A DNA stretch of 64,000 bases from Suilimivivens sp964614185 (GTDB lineage: Bacteria > Bacillota > Clostridia > Lachnospirales > Lachnospiraceae), in assembly GCA_964614185.1 (NCBI GenBank), contig CAZTKJ010000003.1, positions 1-64,000 on the forward strand, read 5' to 3'. Each line of letters begins with the position of its first letter. Within the stretch, counting starts at the first letter, position 1. The notes beneath the pieces were generated by a model that was not told the DNA's origin, did no database searches, and saw only the letters and a program-made list of their open reading frames with translations. A program made the position numbers and the translations under genes. Positions 8,388 through 17,027 of this stretch are shown one piece after another.

Positions 8388-8765
8388 TTATTTTTGATGT
8401 TCAATAATCCATTGTAAGATTTCCTTTTCACCAATATCACCAGCTGCCAGCGCAAAGATTATATTACTTAACTCCTTTTGGCTATAAGACAATTCATATC
8501 CGTTCAATGCCAGAAAAACCAACATCACATGTGTACCAAGTCTTTTATTTCCGTCCAGCATTGCATGATTTTTTACCAATCCAAAGCAATGCCGTGCTGC
8601 CTTTGCCTGAATGCTCGGATAAAGCTCTTTTCCTCCAAAGGACTGAAAAGGATTATTTAGCGCCAAGTCCAACATTCTTTCATCACGAACACCGGCACTT
8701 CCTCCGGTGGCTTTTATCAAGCTTGCATGGATCTTTAATATCTGTTCTTTGTTCAAAATAATCAT
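8388..8765 (-). CDS. doc: Doc-type toxin (Fic/Doc family)
   Basis: A 125-residue death-on-curing toxin. The catalytic Fic motif is seen as HAMLDGNKR, residues 67-75, with the usual Phe replaced by Met; His, Asp, Asn, Lys and Arg are kept. Family members of this size phosphorylate EF-Tu and halt translation. Its ATG overlaps the antitoxin stop by 4 bp, the classic antitoxin-first arrangement. No terminator is obvious before the GntR promoter region downstream. Confidence 0.9.
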   Translation of the reverse strand: MIILNKEQILKIHASLIKATGGSAGVRDERMLDLALNNPFQSFGGKELYPSIQAKAARHCFGLVKNHAMLDGNKRLGTHVMLVFLALNGYELSYSQKELSNIIFALAAGDIGEKEILQWIIEHQK

Positions 8766-9004
8766 TTTGCAAGAACCTTATATGCTTCCATATTTTGTTT
8801 TATCAGCCTCTCAGATATTGCAAAAACATCTTCATTACTGGCAACTCTTTCTTTTTCTGCCTTACTGAAATCAATGACCAAATATCTGGGTATGTTATTT
8901 TTCAGAATAACCGCCGTTCCATGTTCATCAACTACTTTGGCTACCTTTGAAAAATTCTGATTCGCTTCTGTAATTGAAATCATCGTGTTTGTATCTATTG
9001 TCAT
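8762..9004 (-). CDS. phd: Phd/YefM-type antitoxin
   Basis: An 80-residue antitoxin. The N-terminal half, including ISITEANQNFSKVAKVVDE and the AVILKNNIPRYLVI strand, matches the Phd/YefM DNA-binding fold; the C-terminal half would wrap around Doc. A GAGGTG ribosome binding site precedes the ATG. It is likely to repress its own promoter through the palindrome at 9043-9054. Confidence 0.88.
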   Translation of the reverse strand: MTIDTNTMISITEANQNFSKVAKVVDEHGTAVILKNNIPRYLVIDFSKAEKERVASNEDVFAISERLIKQNMEAYKVLAK

Positions 9005-9030
9005 TTTATATGCACCTCACTTTCAATTAT

Positions 9031-9059
9031 ATTATATGCAAATTCTAGCTAGAAAACAA
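9031..9059 (-). promoter_or_regulatory. phd-doc promoter with palindromic operator
   Basis: On the minus strand TTGTTT (9054-9059), a 17-bp spacer, and a perfect TATAAT (9031-9036) form a promoter 27 bp before the phd start. The spacer holds the perfect palindrome TTCTAGCTAGAA (9043-9054). Phd proteins bind short palindromes at their promoter, so this is the likely autoregulatory site. Confidence 0.65.
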
Positions 9060-9196
9060 CCTATTTTATATACTATTTTAAATTGTTGTATAGATGAAAT
9101 TTTCCTTTGTAAAATACCCTTAAAGACAAAAACAAAAGGAAATACACATCATTTCATTGCATAAAGCTCCAAAATTCTTAAAAAAAGAAAGTTTTA

Positions 9197-9658
9197 TCAT
9201 TTCATCTGCAAATCCCGATTTGCCAGAATACAAAGCAATACTCCCACCATAATACAGAAATCACCTATATTAAATACAATTCCTCTGAGGCGTTTCCAAG
9301 GCACGGAAAAACTTAAATAATCCACTACATATTTTCTCCTTACTCTGTCATAGGTATTAGAATAAGCTCCTCCCAGCAGCAGTGTAAGTCCCCATTTCAA
9401 CAGTTTTTTTCCTGCATGTCCCAATGTTACAAGATAACAGATGGTCAGTCCCACTGTCAGCAAGACGGAAAGGATCATAACCAGCTTCTGCCGACTCTGT
9501 CCCATATTTAAAAAAGCTCCTTGATTATGATACTTCCTGATAATAAATGCTCCTTTACATTTCTTCTCATCTATTCCTTCTGTCCTGGTTCTTTCGATAT
9601 ATTCTTTGATCCCCAGATCTATTCCTAAAATTCCCAAAGCTGCTGCAAGATATTGCAT
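9197..9658 (-). CDS. lspA: Signal peptidase II (prolipoprotein peptidase), divergent
   Basis: A 153-residue polytopic protein with about four hydrophobic segments. Both catalytic aspartates of LspA appear: D104 in NTYDRVRRKYVVDYLSF and D133 in FNIGDFCIMVG. The N-terminus is atypical, with a polar stretch at residues 20-45, and the usual LIDR and VAD motifs are altered. It would cleave lipoprotein signal peptides. With these changes it may be a second, specialised LspA. It is followed downstream by a 190-bp AT-rich gap that carries the phd promoter. Confidence 0.8.
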   Translation of the reverse strand: MQYLAAALGILGIDLGIKEYIERTRTEGIDEKKCKGAFIIRKYHNQGAFLNMGQSRQKLVMILSVLLTVGLTICYLVTLGHAGKKLLKWGLTLLLGGAYSNTYDRVRRKYVVDYLSFSVPWKRLRGIVFNIGDFCIMVGVLLCILANRDLQMK

Positions 9659-9681
9659 GTTTTCTCCTCTCTCCGATTACA

Positions 9682-9725
9682 ATTACTATATGGAAAAGGC
9701 GCTTCCACACACGGAAACGCCTTTT
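9682..9725 (-). terminator. Terminator of the GH3 gene (ATTACTATATG-tailed family)
   Basis: On the minus strand the hairpin AAAAGGCGTTTCC / GGAAGCGCCTTTT spans 9694-9725 with a 6-nt loop and one mismatch. It lies just past the GH3 stop and is followed by CCATATAGTAATT. The same tail follows the terminators at 14891 and 24539. Confidence 0.75.
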
Positions 9726-9737
9726 AGTATCAAGTCA

Positions 9738-11876
9738 TCACTCCAAAACAACTTCCTGCTCCGCCGTAATACTGCACACTGCTACCTTTTTGCCTGTAAG
9801 TTTTTCACTGCGGCTCTCCGGCTGTGAGCCTCCTATGGAAACAAGATATTGGCCTTTTTCTATCTTATTGACTGCCTGCTCATTATACAGGGCAAAAGCC
9901 TCCGGCATGAGTCTAAAGGACACTTCGCTGCTTTCTCCGGGCTGCAAAGATACTTTTTTAATTCCTTTCAGCTGTGCATTGGGCGTTCCTTCCCTATCAG
10001 CCTTAACATAAACCTGTACGGTTTCCGTTCCTTCCCTGTCACCTGTATTGGTAACTACAGCCTTAAGAACTACTCCATTCTCTTCTATCACCTTTGAGGA
10101 CAATGAAACATCGCTGTATGAAAAATCCGTATAAGACAGACCGTATCCAAAAGGATATAACGCCTCCTGCTTCATATATCTGTAAGTTCTGCCTTTCATG
10201 GCATAATCCGTAAATTCCGGCAATTCTTCCGTAGTACGGTAGAAAGTAACAGGCAGCCTGCCTTCAGGATTTTTATCCCCAAACAGTATTCGGGCAATGG
10301 CTCTTCCGCCCTGAGCGCCGGGATACCATCCCTGTATAATGGCAGGAATATGTTCATCTGCCCAGTTAATGGCAAGAGCGCTTCCCGACAGCAGCACCAG
10401 TACCACAGGTTTATGACTGGCATATGCAATTTCCAGTATTTCCTGCTGCCTGCCCGGCAAATCCAGATTGGGTTTATCACCGCTGGCAAATTCATTGCCC
10501 TGGTCGCCTTCTTCTCCTTCAAGTCCTGCATCTAATCCAAGACACATGATCACTACATCACTTGCTTCACAGATGGCTTTTATTTCTGAACTTCTGTCTC
10601 TTCCTTTATTTAAATGCAGATGGCATCCTTCTGAAACCAGTACTCGTATTTCCTCTCCTACATATTCCTGAATACCTTCCGAAACCGTAAAGTAACGGGA
10701 TGCCGTACCTTCATAATTCCCTATCAACGCCTTTCGATTATCCGCATTGGGACCGATAATGCCGATAGTCTTTATTTTTGATTTGTCAAGAGGAAGTATT
10801 CCTCCTTCATTTTTAAGAAGCACCACACATTTCTCTGCGGCTTTCAAATTAAGGTCCTGCATCTTTTTAGAATCCACCACCGTATAAGGGATTTCATCAT
10901 AAGGCGTCTTTCCTTTTTCATCAAAGAGTCCCAATTTCATACGAGTGGTAAAAAGATGAACCAGAGCCTCGTCTACTCTTTCTTCCGGAATCCTTCCTTC
11001 TTCCACCGCTTCTTTTACATAGAGGAACAGATTACCGCAGTTTAAATCACATCCGTTTGTAACAGCAAGGGATACTGATTCCACAGGGCTCGTGGTCACC
11101 CCATGTCCTCCATGGAAATCCTTAATGGCCCAGCAGTCGGAAACAACATGCCCTTCAAATCCCCACTCTTTACGGAGTATGTCTGTCAGTAATGTTTTAC
11201 TTCCACAACAAGGTTCTCCGTTGGTGCGGTTATATGCTCCCATGACTGCCTCTACCCTGGCTTCCTGCACACAGGCTTTAAAAGCAGGGAGATAAGTTTC
11301 ATACATATCCTGTCTGCTTACTTTAGCATTAAACTCATGACGGAGATCCTCAGGACCACTGTGTACTGCAAGGTGCTTGGCACAGGCAGCTGCTTTCATA
11401 TAATTCTCATCATGTCCCTGAATCCCTTCTACAAAACGCACTCCCAGGCGGGAAGTAAGATATGGGTCCTCACCAAAGGTTTCATGTCCTCTGCCCCATC
11501 TGGGATCCCGGAAGATATTGATATTGGGAGACCAGAAGGTCAGTCCCTTATAAATACCTGTATCTTCAAATTTCTGCTGGACATTAAATTTGGCTCTGCC
11601 TTCCGTAGAAATGGCATCTGCCACTTCTTCCAAAAAATCCTCATCAAATGTAGCCGCCAGGGAAATTGCCTGTGGAAATACCGTAGCAAGCCCCGCTCTT
11701 GCCACTCCATGAAGAGCTTCATTCCACCAGTTATATGCCTTGATCCCCAGTCTTTCAATTTCCGGAGCTGCATGCATCATCTGCAATGCTTTTTCTTCCA
11801 AAGTCATCTGTTCAACCAGCTTGCGGGCACGTTCCTTAAATTCTTCGTTTCGTTCTTTGTTTCTTACAAGTTCCAT
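9738..11876 (-). CDS. Glycoside hydrolase family 3 (beta-glucosidase/beta-xylosidase)
   Basis: A 712-residue cytoplasmic GH3 enzyme without a signal peptide. The N-terminal TIM-barrel carries KHLAVHSGPEDLRHEF and GAYNRTNGEPCCGS, and the nucleophile aspartate is expected in HVVSDCWAI. The alpha/beta sandwich domain with GLEGEEGDQGNEFASGD follows, and a fibronectin type III-like domain ends the protein. The KHLAVHSGPE motif and overall order are typical of the beta-xylosidase/alpha-arabinofuranosidase branch as well as beta-glucosidases, so substrate is left open. It probably hydrolyses imported oligosaccharides. Confidence 0.9.
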   Translation of the reverse strand: MELVRNKERNEEFKERARKLVEQMTLEEKALQMMHAAPEIERLGIKAYNWWNEALHGVARAGLATVFPQAISLAATFDEDFLEEVADAISTEGRAKFNVQQKFEDTGIYKGLTFWSPNINIFRDPRWGRGHETFGEDPYLTSRLGVRFVEGIQGHDENYMKAAACAKHLAVHSGPEDLRHEFNAKVSRQDMYETYLPAFKACVQEARVEAVMGAYNRTNGEPCCGSKTLLTDILRKEWGFEGHVVSDCWAIKDFHGGHGVTTSPVESVSLAVTNGCDLNCGNLFLYVKEAVEEGRIPEERVDEALVHLFTTRMKLGLFDEKGKTPYDEIPYTVVDSKKMQDLNLKAAEKCVVLLKNEGGILPLDKSKIKTIGIIGPNADNRKALIGNYEGTASRYFTVSEGIQEYVGEEIRVLVSEGCHLHLNKGRDRSSEIKAICEASDVVIMCLGLDAGLEGEEGDQGNEFASGDKPNLDLPGRQQEILEIAYASHKPVVLVLLSGSALAINWADEHIPAIIQGWYPGAQGGRAIARILFGDKNPEGRLPVTFYRTTEELPEFTDYAMKGRTYRYMKQEALYPFGYGLSYTDFSYSDVSLSSKVIEENGVVLKAVVTNTGDREGTETVQVYVKADREGTPNAQLKGIKKVSLQPGESSEVSFRLMPEAFALYNEQAVNKIEKGQYLVSIGGSQPESRSEKLTGKKVAVCSITAEQEVVLE

Positions 11877-11909
11877 AGTTCCTGCTATACTCCCTTCTTT
11901 TCTTTAACG

Positions 11910-11949
11910 GTTCTCTATGTTTCATATTATATTCCGGCAATAACATCAA
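11910..11949 (-). pseudogene. Remnant copy of a subtilase gene 3' end
   Basis: Forty bases match 13127-13166, the end of the S8 peptidase gene, at 38 positions. Read on the minus strand it encodes DVIAGI followed by a stop codon, exactly as the intact gene ends, and the similarity continues about 17 bp past the stop. Upstream of DVIAGI no subtilase sequence remains. The block may be the scar of a lost tandem paralogue. Confidence 0.6.
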
Positions 11950-11995
11950 TTTGAGTTCCCAACAGCATTCTAATATGTTTTACTTTTGCTGCTCT

Positions 11996-12865
11996 CTACT
12001 TTTTCCGGGTAAATGCAACCCCTGCAATTTTGGGCCCCGAATTTGCTGCAACAGCGGCGCCGATTTGATAAGCAGACGCAGGCTCATACCCCAGTTTTTG
12101 TACCATGAGATCGCGCAGTTCTTCCATGCAGTCAGTATCATTACCATAGATAAGTTCATAGGGCGTGCCGGGTTCCATATCTTCAATACTTATTTCTGCA
12201 ACTTTTTCTACCAGCTTTCGCTCACCCCGGCACTTTGCCGCAGTTGTAATGGATCTGTCAAATATTTTCATAACAGGCTTAAGATTCAGCTTTGTCCCTA
12301 TAAACGCTGCCGCTGTGGGGATGCGACCTGATTTGGCTGCATACTTCAAATCATAAATTCCGAAGTATATCTGCCTCTGGGGAAGAATTTCCGTCAGATA
12401 CTTCAATATTTCTTCCACGGAAGCTCCCTTCTCAAGCATCTGTGCCGCATGAACCACCGGACTGCCATAAAGCGCATTATAGCCCATACCATCAATGCTG
12501 TGGATGTGAAAGACGTCCCTGTATTCCGGATGTTCTTCATAGAACAACCCGATAGCCTGTACGGAATTGTCGTAAGTAGAAGACCCCTGAGAGTTGATCA
12601 GTACCATAATCAGGTCGGTCACTCCTGCCTCTGCCTCCCGTAAATAAATTTCCTGAAACTGAAACGGCGTAATCTGGGCAGTTTTCGGAATCTCATCATA
12701 CTGCGCCATCAGGTTATAAAATTGCTCGTTATCAAAATCCACCCTGCTGACATAGGTTTGGTCTCCCAGCGTAACGGGAAATGGGATCACAGAAATAGAA
12801 TATTTTTTCTCGTCCTCATATGAAATATCGCTGGCTGAATCCGTCATAATCTGTATTTTGCTCAT
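11996..12865 (-). CDS. DegV family fatty-acid-binding protein
   Basis: A 289-residue two-domain DegV protein. The N-terminus MSKIQIMTDSASDIS carries the conserved TDS ligand-contact motif. AKSGRIPTAAAFIGTKLN-type sequence near residue 195 and the late ANSGPKIAGVAF segment are also family hallmarks. Members bind a single fatty acid and in several Firmicutes (FakB) present it to the kinase FakA; no fakA is nearby. The ATG follows a GAGAGGATGAG ribosome binding site. Confidence 0.92.
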   Translation of the reverse strand: MSKIQIMTDSASDISYEDEKKYSISVIPFPVTLGDQTYVSRVDFDNEQFYNLMAQYDEIPKTAQITPFQFQEIYLREAEAGVTDLIMVLINSQGSSTYDNSVQAIGLFYEEHPEYRDVFHIHSIDGMGYNALYGSPVVHAAQMLEKGASVEEILKYLTEILPQRQIYFGIYDLKYAAKSGRIPTAAAFIGTKLNLKPVMKIFDRSITTAAKCRGERKLVEKVAEISIEDMEPGTPYELIYGNDTDCMEELRDLMVQKLGYEPASAYQIGAAVAANSGPKIAGVAFTRKK

Positions 12866-13074
12866 ACTCTCATCCTCTCTTTATAAAATAATCCTTTATT
12901 CTTGCAACGCTGCAGAGCAGCAGGATATTTGGTAAATACTATTATACTGATAAAATCACCCAGCTTCAACAATTCCTTATATTTCGTATATAACAAATAA
13001 ATTCCTTTTTTTTCAATTTAAGAAAGGAAGGCACCGCTTTCAGATACTTTTCCTGCACTTTTCATTCATACCAC

Positions 13075-13116
13075 AAAAAAGACAGAAAAGCGCTTTTCCA
13101 AGCGTCTTTCCTGTCT
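13075..13116 (-). terminator. Terminator of the S8 peptidase gene
   Basis: On the minus strand an imperfect hairpin with arms beginning GACAGGAAAGACGCTT and ending AAAAGCGCTTTTCTGTC (13081-13116) is followed by TTTTTTGTGG. It lies 28 bp past the S8 stop codon. Confidence 0.82.
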
Positions 13117-13143
13117 ATCTTCTTTTGTTCTCTATGCTTCGTA

Positions 13144-14865
13144 TTATATTCCGGCAATAACATCAAAGGTTCGGGAAATATTCACCTGACCATATCCCCA
13201 TTCCTGTGAAGGATAAGATATGCCCGGCTGTCTTACTGCCCCTCGGATCAGATAGTTTTTCAACTCCCGGCTCTCTGTCCACTGCCTGTTGCCTTCCACC
13301 ACTGCCCACTGCATGAACTGGGCACAGATTCCTGTCAGTAAGGCAGCGCTCATACTGGTTCCGCTGCGGCTTCCGAGAATCGTGGAAATATTTACCCCCG
13401 GTGTGGATACATCCGGTTTAATATTGCCCAGTCTGGTAAATCCTCTTCCCGATTCTCCATAGAAGCTATTATTGGAATCCTGATAAGCTGTTGTGGTAAT
13501 TACTTCATCTGCATTTCCCGGTTCTGTAATGGTGGTGTAGGGAGATGACCGTAAAAAATAAGTTTCTCCTTTTAAAAACTCCTTAATGGGAAGCCAAATA
13601 TGGAAATTACCCTGTGGATCGTATCTGCCGCCTGAGGTTGTTACCTGTATCGTCCATACTCCAGGCGTTGGATCTACAAATCTGAAAAAAATCAATTCTT
13701 CGCCGGAGCCCTGCTCCACCAGCACATGATCTACCCGTATTCTCGTCTTTTCATAAATAAAAGAAAACTCCCGTGTTTCTCTTACCTTAAAATCTACTCT
13801 GTCAGTTGTCTCTCCGCCGGGAGAGCGAATGGAAATTGCATGGTTTGCGGGAATGCTTCCCCAAAGTTCTGCCGTAAATCCTTCTTCTCCGTTGTCTACT
13901 CTGATTTCCACATTATCCGTAGTTTCCTGCAAACTGTCAGAAGCATACCCCACATAGTGATGACCGCTGTTTCCTTCATTGCCTCCGCATAAGACGACTG
14001 CTCTGCTCCGCTGTGTGGCAATTGTGTTTAAATAAGAAGCCAGAATAGAATGCCCCTCATGATCCCCCATGTTGGTTCCCAATCCTATACAGATTACTAA
14101 GGGACGGATCAGGGAAAGTGCAAAGCTCTCTAAATACTTTACCGCCGTAAGCAGGTCACTTTCCGAATAAGCCGGTACATCCTCCGGAATCTTATAGAAT
14201 TCCCGCAGATAAGATTTGGCCGGTCTCAGCTTTACTACTGCTATATTTGCTTCCGGTGCAGCTCCGACAAATCGCAGTCCTCCACTGATAGCGCTGCCTG
14301 CCGCCACACTGGCAATAGCAGTTCCGTGGCCGTTTTCATCATAACTGGGTACGATTTCCCTGGGATCGTCACTGGTCAGCGCAGCGTCAATCAATTCCTT
14401 TCTGTATTCCGTGCCATAGAGCAGTCCGGACGGTGTCGGTCCGGTATTGATGTTCTGATCCCATATCCCTAAGATCCGGCTGCTTCCATCCTGATTTCGG
14501 AATACCTCCTCCTCGTATCGGATTCCTGTATCAATAAAACCAATGACAACGCCTCTGCCTACTAAGTTTAAAGGTTCTCCCTGTACCTGCAGGATACCGC
14601 TTTTTAAAAGCGGGGTGGGATCAAACATATTGCTCCCACCCGGCATATCCTGCATCAATCCATATACCTTAGGAATAGAACGGTAAGTAAAGCTCCTGAC
14701 ATCTATGGGACCGATCTCTGCCATATTAATATAAGTAACGCCAAGATTCTTATCTATAGACTGGAATACATAATCCCGCACAGGCTGCTCTAATCCTTCC
14801 GGCTGCTGAAAATCTGAAATGATCTCCATGTAATCCGGTGATACGATTTTCTCCTTATCTGTCAT
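13144..14865 (-). CDS. S8 family serine peptidase (subtilase, Csp-like)
   Basis: A subtilisin-like protease of about 573 residues. The catalytic triad motifs are visible: Asp in GFIDTGI, His in ENGHGTAIAS, Ser in GTSMSAALL. There is no clear signal peptide. The large insert of about 200 residues between His and Ser regions is typical of clostridial Csp-like subtilases, some of which act in spore germination; that role is inference here. The frame can be extended 7 codons to 14886, but there is no ribosome binding site there, while a weak CAGG precedes 14865. A 40-bp copy of its gene end lies at 11910. Confidence 0.88.
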   Translation of the reverse strand: MTDKEKIVSPDYMEIISDFQQPEGLEQPVRDYVFQSIDKNLGVTYINMAEIGPIDVRSFTYRSIPKVYGLMQDMPGGSNMFDPTPLLKSGILQVQGEPLNLVGRGVVIGFIDTGIRYEEEVFRNQDGSSRILGIWDQNINTGPTPSGLLYGTEYRKELIDAALTSDDPREIVPSYDENGHGTAIASVAAGSAISGGLRFVGAAPEANIAVVKLRPAKSYLREFYKIPEDVPAYSESDLLTAVKYLESFALSLIRPLVICIGLGTNMGDHEGHSILASYLNTIATQRSRAVVLCGGNEGNSGHHYVGYASDSLQETTDNVEIRVDNGEEGFTAELWGSIPANHAISIRSPGGETTDRVDFKVRETREFSFIYEKTRIRVDHVLVEQGSGEELIFFRFVDPTPGVWTIQVTTSGGRYDPQGNFHIWLPIKEFLKGETYFLRSSPYTTITEPGNADEVITTTAYQDSNNSFYGESGRGFTRLGNIKPDVSTPGVNISTILGSRSGTSMSAALLTGICAQFMQWAVVEGNRQWTESRELKNYLIRGAVRQPGISYPSQEWGYGQVNISRTFDVIAGI

Positions 14866-14890
14866 ATGAATACCTGTTTCAAGCATTTAT

Positions 14891-14931
14891 ATTACTATAT
14901 GAAAAAAGGCGGAAAGTGCATACATGTTTCC
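14891..14931 (-). terminator. Terminator-like hairpin, ATTACTATATG-tailed family
   Basis: On the minus strand GGAAA-loop-TTTCC is followed by GCC and TTTTTTCATATAGTAAT. It lies between the HEPN gene stop and the S8 peptidase start. The loop and tail resemble the clpX terminator at 24539. The tail overlaps the presumed promoter region of the S8 gene. Confidence 0.6.
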
Positions 14932-14997
14932 CTGATTGATGGAAGAATAGATGGTGACATTGTTTGCAAACAGTATAGATAAGATTGATTCCTATAC

Positions 14998-15396
14998 CTA
15001 CAAGGACTTCTCCACCCAAATTTGAAACTCTTTCAACTTATCAATATAATTCTGCACAATTGTCTGACAATAGGTCTTCACGATTTTGCCATCATAGTCA
15101 TGGGTCAATTGATTTCGGATTTCTAACATCTGAATCCATTCATCTCCTGAAATCATACCGACCTGAAAGGCCTTCTTTAAAACCTCTCTGGGCGATTCTG
15201 CCACAAAATCTATGATTGCATAATGTTCAATTAAAATATCCTTCATCGTTTTCCATGCCAGGTCAAAAGTAATGCTGAATTTTGCACTTGTCCCACTTAA
15301 GACAAAGGAATCATTCATATCCCTCTCCCTCGCTTCCGAAAGTGCTTCCAAAGAATGTTTATATGACTGAAATCTTCTGGTAAATTTTCTTTCCAT
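14998..15396 (-). CDS. HEPN-domain protein, HI0074-like nucleotidyltransferase partner
   Basis: A 132-residue all-helical protein of the HI0074/HEPN type. The R-x4-H motif is seen in RNQLTHDYD (R94, H99), followed by the usual tyrosine. In MNT-HEPN modules the HEPN protein is an RNase toxin or substrate-binding subunit that the nucleotidyltransferase modifies at the tyrosine near this motif. Its start lies 38 bp inside the nucleotidyltransferase gene, an unusually deep overlap that implies tight coupling. Confidence 0.85.
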   Translation of the reverse strand: MERKFTRRFQSYKHSLEALSEARERDMNDSFVLSGTSAKFSITFDLAWKTMKDILIEHYAIIDFVAESPREVLKKAFQVGMISGDEWIQMLEIRNQLTHDYDGKIVKTYCQTIVQNYIDKLKEFQIWVEKSL

Positions 15397-15649
15397 ACTT
15401 TTTAATGTCCTCCAGCAAATCCTTATTCATGCATATATCTAAATTGACAACATCAATCTTAAAAAGTGTAGGAAGTGCTTCCACTTCCTCCCGCATCGTT
15501 TCAAAATCCTTCACACCGGAAACTGCAATATCAATGTCACTTCTGTCAAGTGCTGTTCCTTTTGCCCGAGAACCAAACAAAATAACCTGGTCAGCAGAGT
15601 ATTTTTGGCATATCTCTACTATCATTTCAATGATTGCTTTTACCTGCAT
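15359..15649 (-). CDS. MNT-type minimal nucleotidyltransferase (HI0073-like)
   Basis: A 96-residue protein with the minimal nucleotidyltransferase motif GSRAKGTALDRSDIDIAV at residues 26-43, holding the GS pair and the two metal-binding aspartates D38 and D40. It would AMPylate its HEPN partner or act as its antitoxin. The pair is probably a type VII toxin-antitoxin module. Its start codon is 2 bp after the MFS stop, so it shares a transcript with the transporter. Confidence 0.86.
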   Translation of the reverse strand: MQVKAIIEMIVEICQKYSADQVILFGSRAKGTALDRSDIDIAVSGVKDFETMREEVEALPTLFKIDVVNLDICMNKDLLEDIKKYGKKIYQKISVI

Positions 15650-15651
15650 GA

Positions 15652-16848
15652 TTAGTCCTTCTCTGATTTCTTATTTTTGATTATCCTACCATATACCGGA
15701 ATTTTTGTAAATGTTTCATGCCTTCCTATTTCCACCAATCCCAGTCCTACAGCGCACAAAACCCCGCCGGACACAAGGGCAGCGGTCAGACTTTTCTCTG
15801 CCATGGCTCCGTAAATAAGATTGGTTCCGATCCCTACGCTGTCAATAATCACCGCGTTGATGCTCAAAGCTGTTGCTCGCTCAGCCGTAACGATCCTCTC
15901 ATTCTGTATCTGCATCTGCAAAGGCGAAAGTAAACTGAAGGCTAGCCGGAACGCTATAATTCCCATGGCTGCTCTCCAGCCGTTTTCGGTAAATGCCAAA
16001 AGCAGACAGACCGATGCTGATGTCAGATAACAGGCTCTTATCAGAAAATTCCTTCCGATCTTTTTCGTTATAGCCGCCGAAAAAATACCGCCTATTCCCA
16101 CGATGGTGACAACAATATAGAGGTATCCCATAAGTGCATTGCTCATGCCGGCCCGGACATATAAAAGCTGGTTCAAAAATACGGTAACTGTCTGATGTGT
16201 TTCGTTCAGAAATGCAATTCCAAGAAGAAAGAATAGCAGACGTTTGTCAGTAAGCGTCTGTTTCAGACTGCCGAAGAACCCTTTGATGCTCATCCTCTCT
16301 TTTCCTTCTTCCCCAACTTCTGTAAGAAAAAGGGAAAGCAGTGCCGCCAAGCCATAACTTATTACCGTCATGAATCCCGCCAGCCTGTAGTTTTCACCGA
16401 TCACCGTGGAATAAATAAAAGCCGCCGCAAGCAGACCTGCCGTGGATATCCCGTCATAGAATCCAAACACCTTCTGGCTGTCCTCTTTGGATGTTGACAA
16501 ATATAAAATACTCGTATCCACACCGGACAACCCTGCAATTACAACACTGAGCAATATCCGTTCCAGCAGAAAGGCCGGAAAACCGTCTGCTCTCCAGAAA
16601 ACGATTTTGGAAATAAAATAAAGCAGACAACAGATGACCATTGTACGTTTATAACCGATCTTATCGGCCACAATACCCCAGGGAAGCTCCAGCAAAAGAC
16701 ACAGAGCAAGGGATATGCTTTCAATCAGGGTTATTTCAAAGACAGTCACACCCTGAGCCTGCCGATATAACGTTGCAATGGGCCCATAAAATACCATGCC
16801 CTGCAGACAGCCAATAGCATACATTAAACAGATATTCTTTTTAGACAT
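15652..16848 (-). CDS. MFS transporter
   Basis: A 398-residue major facilitator protein with about 12 predicted membrane segments. The loop 2-3 motif appears as GIVADKIGYKRTM near residue 63. The frame extends 7 codons upstream, but GGGAGG 7 bp before ATG 16848 marks the likely start. The substrate cannot be read from the sequence; many relatives are drug or sugar effluxers. It heads a transcript that continues into the MNT-HEPN pair. Confidence 0.88.
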   Translation of the reverse strand: MSKKNICLMYAIGCLQGMVFYGPIATLYRQAQGVTVFEITLIESISLALCLLLELPWGIVADKIGYKRTMVICCLLYFISKIVFWRADGFPAFLLERILLSVVIAGLSGVDTSILYLSTSKEDSQKVFGFYDGISTAGLLAAAFIYSTVIGENYRLAGFMTVISYGLAALLSLFLTEVGEEGKERMSIKGFFGSLKQTLTDKRLLFFLLGIAFLNETHQTVTVFLNQLLYVRAGMSNALMGYLYIVVTIVGIGGIFSAAITKKIGRNFLIRACYLTSASVCLLLAFTENGWRAAMGIIAFRLAFSLLSPLQMQIQNERIVTAERATALSINAVIIDSVGIGTNLIYGAMAEKSLTAALVSGGVLCAVGLGLVEIGRHETFTKIPVYGRIIKNKKSEKD

Positions 16849-16888
16849 AACAAAACCTCCCTTTCTCATTCAGGTATCACAAAAGATG

Positions 16889-16931
16889 CCATGTTCCCGG
16901 CATATGCTTTGAGCATATACAATGAACATGG
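16889..16931. other. Nested hairpin between MFS and carboxypeptidase genes
   Basis: An outer 8-bp stem CCATGTTC/GAACATGG (16889-16896 with 16924-16931) encloses an inner 7-bp stem ATATGCT/AGCATAT (16902-16908 with 16912-16918). On the minus strand it lies after the carboxypeptidase stop and about 40 bp upstream of the MFS start; the tail GCATCTTTTGTG is only weakly U-rich. It could be a terminator or a leader structure of the MFS gene. Confidence 0.45.
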
Positions 16932-17027
16932 ACTATATTGATGTTCTTCTGCTATTCCTGATCAGATTGGAAGATTTCTCATTTTGCAACCTCATTCCTT
17001 TTATCCTTTTTTCTGACTTACCACTAA

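Noticed and set aside
9738..11876. Firm call of beta-xylosidase for the GH3 gene
   Set aside because: Motifs are shared by beta-glucosidases, beta-xylosidases and arabinofuranosidases; no neighbouring gene decides the substrate.
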